Source: an uncultured Alphaproteobacteria bacterium (GTDB lineage: Bacteria > Pseudomonadota > Alphaproteobacteria > HIMB59 > GCA-002718135). From it: DNA of 34,528 bases. Every line of letters begins with the position of its first letter. Position 1 is the first letter of the stretch. Where the stretch lies: positions 1-34,528 of the forward strand of contig CABXJB010000008.1 in the NCBI GenBank assembly GCA_902512415.1, written 5' to 3'. Made by a program: the position numbers and the translations under genes. Below the pieces are notes generated by a model. It had not been told where the DNA came from. It saw only the letters and a list, made by a program, of their open reading frames with translations, and searched no databases. Shown one piece after another: positions 7,734 to 16,323 of this stretch.

Positions 7734-9068
7734 TTAACTACCGTAAATATAGTGTGGAAGCCATAAAGCAATTTGAGGAAAAATGATAATTAGAGCTAAT
7801 CCAATAACTTGAATTACCATAAATTGCATCATCCCAATATAAATATCTTTTAAATCCCATTCAGGGACAACACCTTTTAAAAAATATGCTGAGAGTGCTA
7901 CTGGTGGTGACAACCACGCTGTCTGTAAATTAACGGCAACAAGAATTGCAAACCAAATAAGATTAAATTCTAATCCTTCTATTAAAGGCAGTATAATTGG
8001 AACTACTATTAAAACAATTGGAACCCATTCTAGAGGCCAACCTAATAAAAAAATCATTCCCATTACTATTATTAAAATCAAATACCTATTTACCTCTAAG
8101 CCTAGTAGGAAGTCAGTAATCATTGTAGGTGTTCCTAATCTCGCAAACACAGATCCAAAAAAGTTGGAAGCTGCAACTAACAACATAATTAAAGCAGTTA
8201 TCTCTAATGTTTTGATTAACCCATCTTTTAATTTTTCTAATGTTAATTTACGATAAGCGAGCGCTAATAAAATAGAACCAAGAGCACCACATCCCGCTGC
8301 TTCAGTTGGTGTTGCTAAACCTAACAAGATACTTCCAAGTGCAGAAAATACTAGTAATGCAGGAGGCACCAATCCCATAAAAAATTCATATATAACAACC
8401 TTAATATCTTTTTCTCTATCTTCTTCAGGAACTACTGGTCCAAGAGAAGGATCTAAATAGCACCTAATTGTAGTGTAGCCAGCATAGAGAACAGCTAACA
8501 TAATTCCTGGAATAATTGCTGCTGCAAAAAGATCCGTAACGGGTATTTCCATTATTGGCCCCATAACAACAAGCATAATACTTGGGGGGATTAAAATACC
8601 TAATGTTCCTCCAGCTGTAATAGTTCCAGCAGCTAATCTCACGTCATATCCAGATCTATTCATAGACTTCGCAGCCATTATTCCTAGTATTGTTACTGAA
8701 GCACCGACAATACCTGTTGCTGCAGCAAAAATTATAGATACAAAAAGTACTGCATAAAAAAGTGATCCTCTTACACGAGACAGCATCATTTGAACGGATG
8801 CAAATAGCCTTTCCATTAATCCAGCTTGTTCCATCATGATACCCATAAAAACAAAGAGCGGGACCGCGGCTAATGTTTGTTCTGTCATGACCATGGAGAA
8901 CTGCAGTGTCATTAAATAAAAAACTAATTTCCCAAATCCTAAATATCCAAAAACAAAACCAAGGAAAATTAAGGTGAACGAGATAGGAAAGCCAACAAAA
9001 ATTGAAAATAGCATTACTGCTATCAAAAAAATTCCTAAAATTTCTGGACTAACAAACTCTGCAATCAT
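7734..9068 (-). CDS. dctM: TRAP transporter large permease subunit, DctM family
   Basis: A 444-residue polytopic inner-membrane protein of the DctM length with about twelve hydrophobic segments. Diagnostic stretches are FVFMGIMMEQAGL (near 72), ATGIVGASVTILGIM (near 117) and GGTLGILIPPSIMLVVMGPI (153-172), then ATPTEAAGCGALGS. It forms the sodium-driven channel of a tripartite ATP-independent periplasmic transporter together with DctQ and the binding protein. The start overlaps the dctQ stop by four bases (ATGA), indicating translational coupling. With the GMC dehydrogenase and xsc next door, it probably corresponds to IseM-type permeases for isethionate; taurine or another small organic anion is the alternative. 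Confidence 0.92.
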   Translation of the reverse strand: MIAEFVSPEILGIFLIAVMLFSIFVGFPISFTLIFLGFVFGYLGFGKLVFYLMTLQFSMVMTEQTLAAVPLFVFMGIMMEQAGLMERLFASVQMMLSRVRGSLFYAVLFVSIIFAAATGIVGASVTILGIMAAKSMNRSGYDVRLAAGTITAGGTLGILIPPSIMLVVMGPIMEIPVTDLFAAAIIPGIMLAVLYAGYTTIRCYLDPSLGPVVPEEDREKDIKVVIYEFFMGLVPPALLVFSALGSILLGLATPTEAAGCGALGSILLALAYRKLTLEKLKDGLIKTLEITALIMLLVAASNFFGSVFARLGTPTMITDFLLGLEVNRYLILIIVMGMIFLLGWPLEWVPIVLIVVPIILPLIEGLEFNLIWFAILVAVNLQTAWLSPPVALSAYFLKGVVPEWDLKDIYIGMMQFMVIQVIGLALIIIFPQIALWLPHYIYGS

Positions 9069-9676
9069 TCGTCACCAGGCCATTTGCCATTTTTCATAGC
9101 ATAGTGACTTTTCAATAACTCTGATAATCCTTGAATTAATAAAAAAACAATTCCAAGCCACAAACAAGATTTAATTGGCCATAGATATGGCATCCATGCA
9201 GTATCCATACCTTTTTCTCCACGCTGAATTGATTCCATTACAAAAATGGTAGTCATATACAAACAGAAATATAGGCCAGGAAAATAAAAAAATATATATA
9301 ACCAAAAATCAACCATCCCTTGCGTTTTTATTTTAAAATTACGATATAAAAAATCAGCTCTAATATGCACTCCTCTGGATAAAGCATATCCTGACCCCAT
9401 CATAAACATTGCGCCGTAAAAAAATCTACTCATGTCATAAGCCCAATAAGTCGGGGCTAAAAAAAACTTTCTTGCTATAACTTCATATGCCATACACAAA
9501 AATAAAGGCACAGTAATCCAGCACACTGTCTTACCAATAAGTAAACTAAATTTATCAATATTTATTATTGTTTTATAAACCCAATTTGCCATATCAGTTG
9601 GTTTATCGAAATATCCAACTTTTCTTTCAGCAATTAGTTCATCTTTTAAATCATGGTCTTGAATATTATCTGACAT
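9065..9676 (-). CDS. dctQ: TRAP transporter small permease subunit, DctQ family
   Basis: A 203-residue membrane protein with four predicted helices at about 46-66, 82-100, 120-145 and 168-188. The segment YEVIARKFFLAPTYWAYDMS and then GVHIRADFLY is characteristic of DctQ proteins, which have a helix-short hydrophilic loop-helix pattern and a conserved R-ADF-like element. The N-terminal 35 residues are a hydrophilic cytosolic extension longer than in the smallest family members. It lies between dctP (58-base gap containing a strong hairpin) and dctM (4-base overlap). Confidence 0.9.
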   Translation of the reverse strand: MSDNIQDHDLKDELIAERKVGYFDKPTDMANWVYKTIINIDKFSLLIGKTVCWITVPLFLCMAYEVIARKFFLAPTYWAYDMSRFFYGAMFMMGSGYALSRGVHIRADFLYRNFKIKTQGMVDFWLYIFFYFPGLYFCLYMTTIFVMESIQRGEKGMDTAWMPYLWPIKSCLWLGIVFLLIQGLSELLKSHYAMKNGKWPGDE

Positions 9677-9696
9677 TTTATTATTCTACAGGAATA

Positions 9697-9722
9697 AAAG
9701 AGCGGACACTAGTCCGCTCTTT
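9697..9722 (-). terminator. Perfect hairpin between dctP and dctQ (attenuator or mRNA stabiliser)
   Basis: AAAGAGCGGAC (9697-9707) pairs perfectly with GTCCGCTCTTT (9712-9722) around the loop ACTA: eleven base pairs, six of them G-C in very A+T-rich surroundings. Read in the operon direction it sits just after the dctP stop and is followed by a short TTTTATT-like run. Such a stem is expected to cause partial termination or to protect the 3' end of dctP mRNA, so that the binding protein is made in excess over the membrane subunits. Confidence 0.75.
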
Positions 9723-9734
9723 ATTTACATTAAA

Positions 9735-10832
9735 TTATTTCAGTGTTGCAGCATGAGCCATACCTAACTTAGCGTTAGACATTTGAGCTCCACTCCAGAA
9801 AGGAACAGCAATATCAGCGAATTCTTTCATAGAAGTATAAACTTCATTAAAAAATTCATTTTCTTCAGCATTTTTATTTAAAGTTGCTAAAGCTGCTGCC
9901 ATGTATTCAGTAAAATAATCTGAAGGTGTGTCATGAAGAATAACACCAGCTTCTTCTGTTAACATTCTAAGAGCTTTTCCATTTTCATAAATTCTATCAG
10001 ATAAAGTTAACATCAATGATGCATCAGCTGCTACCTGTAATGAAGCTTTTTCATGATCGGTTAAACTATCATATGTAGTACCGTTCATATAAAAGTCTGC
10101 ATTTACAACAACTTGGTGCAAACCTTGAAGGTAGTAATGCTTTAAGACTTTTTGAAAACCAAATACACTATCAGGTTTTGGACAACACCATTCTGCCGCA
10201 TCAATTGTGCCAGCTTCAAGAGCAGGAAGAATATCTCCTCCGCCCATTGCTACTGAAGCAATACCAATATCTTTATATGTTTGACCTGGTATGCCTGGAG
10301 GTGTTCTAAAACGATATTTTCTAAAATCTTCCATGCTATTAATTGGTTCTTTAAACCAACCAAGAGCTTCAGGTCCAACAGGTTGAAGCATAAAACCTTT
10401 TATGTCTCTACCCATTTCATCCCAAAGTTGTTCGTATAATTCTTTTCCACCAGCAGCATTAAACCAAGATAAAAAAGCAAGGTTATCAATACCTACACCG
10501 CCACCTGCTACAGGTGAACCAAAAAGCATTGCAGCCGGATGTTCTCCTGACCAATAGTGAGTCCAAGCAAAACCACAGTCGATTAAGCCTTTATCAATAG
10601 CGTCTAGTGTTTCTTTTCCACCAACAACTGTACCTGCTGGCATTATTTCAAATTCTAAAGATCCACCAGTTAACAGTGTTACTCTATCAGTAAACTCTTC
10701 TTTTAATAGTCTAGCTTCATCACTTTTAGCATTCAAAACTGTTTGACACTTAAGTGTTTTAGCTTTTACAGATACAGTCATAAATCCTAAAGCAACAACT
10801 GTACCTAAAACTATAGTTAATAGTTTTTTCAT
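9735..10832 (-). CDS. dctP: TRAP transporter periplasmic substrate-binding protein, DctP family (mannitol/chloroaromatic-like subgroup)
   Basis: A 365-residue exported protein when started at the ATG at 10832. That start has a GGGAGG ribosome site 4 bases upstream and directly yields a signal peptide (MKKLLTIVLG, cleavage near VKA at about 24); the open frame extends 15 codons further to 10877 but that would bury the signal. Conserved DctP features include AKSDEARLLKEEF, a KYRFRTPPGIPG segment whose arginine normally binds the ligand carboxylate or sulfonate, and GTIDAAEWCCPKPD. The AAEW element places it near 2-oxoacid and mannitol/chloroaromatic-type proteins. Given the adjacent GMC dehydrogenase and xsc, isethionate is the best-supported ligand guess. 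First gene of dctPQM-exchanger, divergent from the GMC gene. Confidence 0.9.
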   Translation of the reverse strand: MKKLLTIVLGTVVALGFMTVSVKAKTLKCQTVLNAKSDEARLLKEEFTDRVTLLTGGSLEFEIMPAGTVVGGKETLDAIDKGLIDCGFAWTHYWSGEHPAAMLFGSPVAGGGVGIDNLAFLSWFNAAGGKELYEQLWDEMGRDIKGFMLQPVGPEALGWFKEPINSMEDFRKYRFRTPPGIPGQTYKDIGIASVAMGGGDILPALEAGTIDAAEWCCPKPDSVFGFQKVLKHYYLQGLHQVVVNADFYMNGTTYDSLTDHEKASLQVAADASLMLTLSDRIYENGKALRMLTEEAGVILHDTPSDYFTEYMAAALATLNKNAEENEFFNEVYTSMKEFADIAVPFWSGAQMSNAKLGMAHAATLK

Positions 10833-10836
10833 GTTT

Positions 10837-10842
10837 CCTCCC
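10837..10842 (-). promoter_or_regulatory. Strong ribosome binding site fixing the dctP start
   Basis: GGGAGG on the minus strand ends 4 bases before the ATG at 10832. Most other genes here lack a recognisable site, so this strong one points to high translation of the binding protein and rejects the longer start. Confidence 0.75.
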
Positions 10843-10917
10843 GAAATTAATAATGAAAAAGACCTAGCACATGCCAATTCATTTACAACCTTGTTCTCAG
10901 ATATTAATTTCTTTAAT

Positions 10918-10923
10918 AGAGGA
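10918..10923 (+). promoter_or_regulatory. Ribosome binding site fixing the GMC dehydrogenase start
   Basis: AGAGGA lies 4 bases before the ATG at 10928. The next residues IKDFDYIIIGAGSAG begin the FAD-binding fold, as expected for a GMC N-terminus, so the 19-codon upstream extension to 10871 is rejected. Confidence 0.7.
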
Positions 10924-10927
10924 TATT

Positions 10928-12529
10928 ATGATTAAGGATTTTGATTATATAATTATTGGCGCAGGATCAGCTGGTTGTGTTTTGGCCAATAGACTATCTA
11001 AAAAAACAAATATTTCAGTACTATTAATAGAGGCAGGTGGTAAAGATAATTATCCATGGATACATATTCCGGTTGGCTACTATAAAACTATGCACAATCC
11101 TAAGACTGATTGGTGCTTTAAAACAGAACCTGATGACTCAATTAATGGACGATCAATAAATTATCCTCGGGGTAAAACTTTAGGAGGTAGTTCTTCTATT
11201 AATGGACTTTTATATATTAGAGGGCAATCACGAGATTACGATATATGGCGTCAACAAGGAAATACTGGATGGGGTTGGGATGATGTTCTTCCATACTTTA
11301 TCAAATCAGAAAATCAGGAAAGAGGAGCAAATGAATTTCATGGTGCAGGTGGTCCTTTATCTGTTTCTGATATCAGAATTAAACTAGATATTTTAGATGA
11401 ATTTCAAAATGCCGCAGAAGAAATAGGTATCCCCAAAATAAAAGATTTTAATACTGGAGATAATTTTGGTTGTGATTATTTTCAGGTCACTGAAAAAAAT
11501 GGGTTACGTTGTAGTACAGCTGTTGCTTATCTAAATCCTGCAAAAAAAAGATCTAATTTAAAAGTAGAAGTTAACGCACATGTAAAAAAAATTAATTTTG
11601 AGGGGAAAAAGGCTGCTGGTATTTCATATTGGAAAAATAATGAATTAATTACCGTAAAGGCTAATAAAGAAGTAATTTTATCTGCCGGATCAATTGGTTC
11701 TCCACATATTTTACAAACATCAGGTATTGGTGATGAAAAGAAATTACGTGATTTAGGCATTCCTATTATTCATCACAACACCAGTATAGGGAAAAACTTA
11801 CAAGATCACTTGATGTTACGACCAGTTTACAAAGTGAAAAATATTAAAACATTAAATAAAACTATTAATAGTTTTTTTGGCAAAATGATGATTGGAATGG
11901 AATTTGTGTTTTTTAGAAAAGGCGTCATGACGATGGGGGCCAGTCAATTATGTGGTTTTGCTAAAAGCGATGAGAATAGAGAAACGCCAAATTTACAATT
12001 TCATGTTCAACCTATTAGTACTGATAGATTAGGTGGTTCTAATCTTCATAGCTTTAATGCGTTTACACCCACTGTCGCAAACATCAGACCCACAAGCAGA
12101 GGGGAAGTTTTTATTATTTCAAAAGACAGCAGAGATTATCCAAAAATCAAAATGAATTATTTATCTACTGATGAAGATCGACAGGTATCTGCTGCAGGTA
12201 TAAGATTAATTAGAAAAATTATTTTTGAAAGTGAAACATTTAAAAAATACAATCCAGAAGAATTTAGACCAGGCATACAATTTCAAAGCGATGAAGAAAT
12301 AATTCAAGCGGCAAGCGAACATGTTCAAACTATATTCCACCCAGTTGGAACTTGTAAAATGGGGAAGGATGATACCTCAGTTGTTAGTGACAGACTAAAA
12401 GTTCATGGTATTGACAATTTAAGAGTTGTCGATGCTTCTATTATGCCAAATATTACATCAGGCAATACTAATGCTCCGACAATTATGATTGCTGAAAAAG
12501 CAGCTGATATAATTATTGCTGATCAATAA
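10928..12529 (+). CDS. iseJ: GMC-family FAD alcohol dehydrogenase, candidate isethionate dehydrogenase
   Basis: A 533-residue GMC oxidoreductase. The N-terminus carries the Rossmann motif IGAGSAG with LLIEAGG downstream; PRGKTLGGSSSINGLLYIRG is GMC signature 1, and GSIGSPHILQTSGIG signature 2. The catalytic pair is H471 (HPVGTCKMG) and N515 (GNTNAPT). The family oxidises primary alcohols such as choline. Isethionate dehydrogenase IseJ belongs to this family and, in known isethionate users, lies beside a TRAP or MFS transporter with xsc, which is the arrangement here. I infer oxidation of isethionate to sulfoacetaldehyde, with electrons going to the respiratory chain. Choline or another alcohol cannot be excluded, but no betaine aldehyde dehydrogenase adjoins. 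It ends 2 bases from the convergent xsc stop. Confidence 0.65.
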   Translation: MIKDFDYIIIGAGSAGCVLANRLSKKTNISVLLIEAGGKDNYPWIHIPVGYYKTMHNPKTDWCFKTEPDDSINGRSINYPRGKTLGGSSSINGLLYIRGQSRDYDIWRQQGNTGWGWDDVLPYFIKSENQERGANEFHGAGGPLSVSDIRIKLDILDEFQNAAEEIGIPKIKDFNTGDNFGCDYFQVTEKNGLRCSTAVAYLNPAKKRSNLKVEVNAHVKKINFEGKKAAGISYWKNNELITVKANKEVILSAGSIGSPHILQTSGIGDEKKLRDLGIPIIHHNTSIGKNLQDHLMLRPVYKVKNIKTLNKTINSFFGKMMIGMEFVFFRKGVMTMGASQLCGFAKSDENRETPNLQFHVQPISTDRLGGSNLHSFNAFTPTVANIRPTSRGEVFIISKDSRDYPKIKMNYLSTDEDRQVSAAGIRLIRKIIFESETFKKYNPEEFRPGIQFQSDEEIIQAASEHVQTIFHPVGTCKMGKDDTSVVSDRLKVHGIDNLRVVDASIMPNITSGNTNAPTIMIAEKAADIIIADQ

Positions 12530-12531
12530 TT

Positions 12532-14301
12532 TTATTGGGCTACAGTATCTTTACTATTAATACCAGCAACCTCAACAGGTGCTTTCATAGCATCTCTTCT
12601 AAAAGGTTCTCCTAATTCTTGATTTAAAATAACCTCAATAAAAGTTGTAATGCCATTCATTTGGTCCAGGCATGATACTTTTAGTGCTTCAGTTAACTCT
12701 GATTGAGTTGTAACTTTAACACCTTTAAAACCACATGCCTCTGCAATTTTTGAATAACTTAATTTTGGATCAAGTTCTGTTCCGATAAAATTATTATCAT
12801 ACCAAAGTGTTGTATTTCTTTTTTCTGCACCCCATTGATAATTTCGGAATATAACCATTGTGATATTTGGCCATTCTTCTCGACTACATGAGGTCATCTC
12901 ACTCATACTAATTCCAAAAGCACCATCTCCTGAAAAACCAATAACTGGAGTATCAGGACATCCAATTTTAGCTCCTAACACTGAAGGAAAACCATACCCA
13001 CATGGTCCAAATAAACCAGGTGCTAAATATTTTCGTCCCTTTTCAAAAGTAGGATAAGCATTTCCAATTGCACAATTATTTCCAATGTCACTTGAAATAA
13101 TAGCATCATCGGGCAAACCGGCTTGAATAGCTCTCCACGCCATACGAGGTGACATTCTATCGGGATCTCTTTCCCTAGAATCTTTATTCCACGATGTTCC
13201 TTCATCGTCCTCTTCATGATCGAGGCTTGTTAGTGTTTGAAGCCATGCAGATTTAGTCTGATGAATTAATGCTTTCCTGTCTTCTCTTCCATCATCACCT
13301 GCAGTTGATGATAATTGACTAAGAATTTGCTCAGCAACTAGTTTAGCATCACCGCAAATTCCTATTGATATTTTTTTTGCTAAACCTATTCGATCAGAGT
13401 TTATATCAACTTGAACAATCTTTGCTTTTTTGGGCCAGTAGTCAATTCCATAACCTGGTAAAGTAGAAAATGGATTTAATCTTGTTCCAAGTGCCAATAC
13501 AACATCAGCTTTTGAAATTATTTCCATAGCCGCTTTAGAGCCATTGTATCCAAGTGGGCCAACCGCTAGAGGATGTTTTCCTGGAAAACTATCATTGTGT
13601 TGGTATCCACAAGCTACTGGAGCGTCTAATTTTTCTGCTATTTTTTTACAATCTTCAATGGCATCAGCAAGTACTACACCTGCACCAGATAATATTACTG
13701 GAAATTTTGCATTAGATAAAAGTTCTGCAGCTTCACTAATAGCCGTAGCACCTCCAGCAGGCCTTTCAAACTCTATAATGGATGGCAATTCAATATCTAC
13801 AACTTGTGTCCAAAAATCTCTTGGCACATTTATTTGAGCAGGTGCTGATCCTCTTTTCGCTTTTAATATCACTCTATTTAAAACTTCAGCCATTCTGGAT
13901 GCATCACGAACCTCTTCCTGATAACAAACCATGTCTTTAAATAAGTTCATTTGTTCAACTTCTTGAAAACCACCCTGACCCATTGTTTTGTTTGCAGCTT
14001 GGGGTGTGACTAAAAGCATAGGTGTATGATTCCAATAAGCTGTTTTTATAGGAGTTACTAAACCTGTTATACCCGGTCCATTTTGTGCAATACACATGGC
14101 AATTTTTCCAGTTGATCTGGTATAGCCATCAGCAATTAGCCCGCCATTAGACTCGTGAGCAACATCCCAGAAAGTAATACCAGCTTTTGGAAAAAGATCT
14201 GAAATTGGCATAAAAGCCGAACCAATTATTCCAAAAGAATGTTGTATTCCGTGCTTTTGTAAAACTTTTACAAAAGCTTCCTCAGTAGTCATTTTAGCCA
14301 T
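12532..14301 (-). CDS. xsc: Sulfoacetaldehyde acetyltransferase
   Basis: A 589-residue thiamine-diphosphate enzyme that converts sulfoacetaldehyde and phosphate to acetyl phosphate and sulfite in the cytosol. The match to Xsc is end to end, not merely to acetolactate synthase: MTTEEAFVKVLQKHGI, FGIIGSAFMPISDLFPKAGI, GFQEVEQMNLFKDMVCYQEE, TRLNPFSTLPGYGIDYWP, FGPCGYGFPSVLGAKIGCPD and a conserved LNQELGEPFRRDAMKAPV tail. The ThDP-activating glutamate is E50 in AHESNGG, and the cofactor motif GDGAF lies near 458. GGAG 8 bases before the ATG at 14301 decides this start over a TTG two codons earlier. Xsc is the shared end point of taurine and isethionate use; no taurine transaminase or dehydrogenase is nearby, which favours isethionate. 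Phosphotransacetylase and a sulfite exit route are not in the window. Confidence 0.93.
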   Translation of the reverse strand: MAKMTTEEAFVKVLQKHGIQHSFGIIGSAFMPISDLFPKAGITFWDVAHESNGGLIADGYTRSTGKIAMCIAQNGPGITGLVTPIKTAYWNHTPMLLVTPQAANKTMGQGGFQEVEQMNLFKDMVCYQEEVRDASRMAEVLNRVILKAKRGSAPAQINVPRDFWTQVVDIELPSIIEFERPAGGATAISEAAELLSNAKFPVILSGAGVVLADAIEDCKKIAEKLDAPVACGYQHNDSFPGKHPLAVGPLGYNGSKAAMEIISKADVVLALGTRLNPFSTLPGYGIDYWPKKAKIVQVDINSDRIGLAKKISIGICGDAKLVAEQILSQLSSTAGDDGREDRKALIHQTKSAWLQTLTSLDHEEDDEGTSWNKDSRERDPDRMSPRMAWRAIQAGLPDDAIISSDIGNNCAIGNAYPTFEKGRKYLAPGLFGPCGYGFPSVLGAKIGCPDTPVIGFSGDGAFGISMSEMTSCSREEWPNITMVIFRNYQWGAEKRNTTLWYDNNFIGTELDPKLSYSKIAEACGFKGVKVTTQSELTEALKVSCLDQMNGITTFIEVILNQELGEPFRRDAMKAPVEVAGINSKDTVAQ

Positions 14302-14345
14302 CTTCAAATCTCCAGTTAGTATATTAGGTACTTATTTGGACTTAT

Positions 14346-14374
14346 TTATTAAAATTCAAATTTTTGAGTATAAT
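14346..14374 (+). promoter_or_regulatory. Candidate promoter for the uvrC operon
   Basis: A perfect TATAAT (14369-14374) is preceded at 17 bases by a weak -35 TTATTA (14346-14351), and would give a leader of about 30 bases before uvrC. The only support is the consensus match, in a region rich in A and T. Confidence 0.4.
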
Positions 14375-14409
14375 AATTTAGGATCATAATCTAGGGATTT
14401 AATTAGATA

Positions 14410-16296
14410 ATGAATAAAAAAGAGCTTAAAACTATAAATCAGCATCAAAATATTAAGCCTAATTTAAAAGGACAAGAAATTATAAAATTTATAGCTAAGA
14501 CGCTACCTCATCAGCCTGGCGTATATCAAATGGAAGATGAAGATGGAAAAATATTATATATAGGAAAAGCAAAAAATCTTGCGAAGAGAGTAATTAATTA
14601 CACCTCTCTTAATAACTTAACTCGTCGTTTACAAAGAATGATAAGTTTAACAAAAAAAATGAATTTTTTTGTTACAAATACTGAAATTGAAGCTCTACTT
14701 CTTGAATGTAATTTGATTAAGAGACATAAGCCACGCTTCAATATAATTTTAAGAGATGATAAATCTTTTCCTTATATTCTCATAAACAAAGAGCATAAAT
14801 ATCCTCGATTACAAAAATACCGAGGTTTAAAAAAAATTAAAGGTGATTACTTTGGTCCATTTGTATCCCCATCAGTTGCTGACTATACCATAATTTCTCT
14901 TCAAAAAGCTTTCTTATTAAGGAGTTGTTCAGATGGGGTTTTTAATAACAGGTCTCGTCCTTGTTTGCTATTTGATATCAAAAGATGCAGTGGGCCATGT
15001 GTGAGTTATATAGATGAGTCAAAATATAAAGAAAGTATTGATGATGCGAAAAAATTTTTAAAAGGGAATACAAAAAAAATTGAAAAAAAACTTAATTCTA
15101 AAATGCAATCAGCTAGCAAAAATAAAATGTTTGAAGAAGCAGCTCGATTGCGTGATAGAATTAAATCAGTAAATCAGATTCAAAAATATCAATCTGTGTA
15201 CATTAAAGAAATGCGGAATATTGATATTTTTGCCATTAAACTTATTGATAATAAAAGTTGTATCCATGGTAAGTTTTATAGAAATGGTAGTAATTATGGT
15301 AACAAATCATTTTTTCCATCTCATGAAGATACCAGTGAAGATATTGAAATCCTTGAATCATTTTTGTATCAATTTTATGCCGATAAGGACACTCCGCCTA
15401 AAATATTAATAAATATTGATAACAAATTTTTCAAAGAAGTTGAAAAAATACTAAATAAAAAAAATAAATTAAAAACAAAAATATTAAAACCTAAGTCAGG
15501 AGAAAAACTACAGCATATCTTATTGGCAGAAAAAAATGCACTCGAAAGTATAAAACTTAAAAAGACTAGTTTAGAGGCTCATCATTCAGCATTAGATTCT
15601 TTATCTCGATTGTTGGATATCAAACATGACATAAATAGAGTAGAAATATATGATAATAGTCATACTTTTGGTAAAAACTCTGTAGGAGTTATGGTTGTGG
15701 CAGACAAAGAAGGATTGAGCACAAAACATTATAGAAAATTTAACATTCGTTATGACATAAATGATAAAAAAATTTCGAGCGTTGATGATTATTATATGAT
15801 GAAAGAGGTATTAGTCAGACGTCTTAGCAAAATTAGTCAAAATTATGAATCTGTATCGCCTGATGTTATCATAATAGATGGAGGTAGAGGACAATACAAC
15901 ATTGTATTGAAAGTTTTAAAAAAATATAAATTAGAAAATATTAAATTATTAAGTGTTTCAAAAGGGCCAGAAAGAAATGCAGGGAGAGAAATTGTACATC
16001 TTGAAAATAAAAATATTAATCTTAATCCTAATGATTCTTTACTAAATTTTATTCAAAGACTTAGGGATGAAGCACACAGATTTGCTATTACCGCTCATCG
16101 ATCAAGAAGATTTAAATCAACTATAAAATCTGTATTTGATGAAATTAAGGGCATTGGACCAAAAAGAAAAAAAGATTTACTATTACATTTTGGAACTATA
16201 GAAAAGATTAAATCAGCATCTTTAAATGAACTGAAGCAGATTAAAACTATACCAATTAAAAAACTTGAAGATATATATGAATTTTTTAATGGCTAA
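14410..16296 (+). CDS. uvrC: Excinuclease ABC subunit C
   Basis: A 628-residue nucleotide-excision-repair nuclease that makes both incisions around a lesion with UvrB. The GIY-YIG nuclease domain is at the N-terminus (GVY 37-39, YIG 50-52, followed by KAKNLAKRV). A UVR UvrB-binding segment is visible near FEEAARLRDRI. The C-terminal RNase-H-like nuclease shows YDNSH and VIIIDGGRGQYN, and the helix-hairpin-helix end shows IKGIGPKRKKDLL with a second FGTIEKIKSAS hairpin. Normal family length with an N-terminal extension of about 30 residues. First gene of the uvrC-pgsA-moaD-moaE run; pgsA begins 27 bases downstream. Confidence 0.96.
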   Translation: MNKKELKTINQHQNIKPNLKGQEIIKFIAKTLPHQPGVYQMEDEDGKILYIGKAKNLAKRVINYTSLNNLTRRLQRMISLTKKMNFFVTNTEIEALLLECNLIKRHKPRFNIILRDDKSFPYILINKEHKYPRLQKYRGLKKIKGDYFGPFVSPSVADYTIISLQKAFLLRSCSDGVFNNRSRPCLLFDIKRCSGPCVSYIDESKYKESIDDAKKFLKGNTKKIEKKLNSKMQSASKNKMFEEAARLRDRIKSVNQIQKYQSVYIKEMRNIDIFAIKLIDNKSCIHGKFYRNGSNYGNKSFFPSHEDTSEDIEILESFLYQFYADKDTPPKILINIDNKFFKEVEKILNKKNKLKTKILKPKSGEKLQHILLAEKNALESIKLKKTSLEAHHSALDSLSRLLDIKHDINRVEIYDNSHTFGKNSVGVMVVADKEGLSTKHYRKFNIRYDINDKKISSVDDYYMMKEVLVRRLSKISQNYESVSPDVIIIDGGRGQYNIVLKVLKKYKLENIKLLSVSKGPERNAGREIVHLENKNINLNPNDSLLNFIQRLRDEAHRFAITAHRSRRFKSTIKSVFDEIKGIGPKRKKDLLLHFGTIEKIKSASLNELKQIKTIPIKKLEDIYEFFNG

Positions 16297-16323
16297 TAAA
16301 CTAAACTTAATTTAAAAAAAATT

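Noticed and set aside
10833-10877. Longer N-terminus for the TRAP binding protein
   Set aside because: It would place 15 residues before a clear signal peptide and overlap the divergent frame; a strong GGGAGG site marks the ATG at 10832.
10833-10927. Sigma-54-like or strong sigma-70 promoter in the dctP/GMC divergent gap
   Set aside because: A TTGGCA-like element occurs, but spacing to any -10 is 19 bases, and the GG/GC spacing does not fit sigma-54.
10928-12529. Choline dehydrogenase (betA)
   Set aside because: GMC motifs fit, but no betaine aldehyde dehydrogenase or BetI-type regulator adjoins, while xsc and a TRAP transporter do. Not fully excluded.
12860-13837. Open frames on the opposite strand within xsc, and similar ones at 7546, 9568, 11202, 11527, 15221, 19369 and 26569
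   Set aside because: They lie wholly within well-supported genes, show no family features and have no ribosome sites.
12532-14301. Acetolactate synthase large subunit
   Set aside because: The ThDP fold is shared, but the specific stretches match Xsc along the whole length, and no small regulatory subunit is present.
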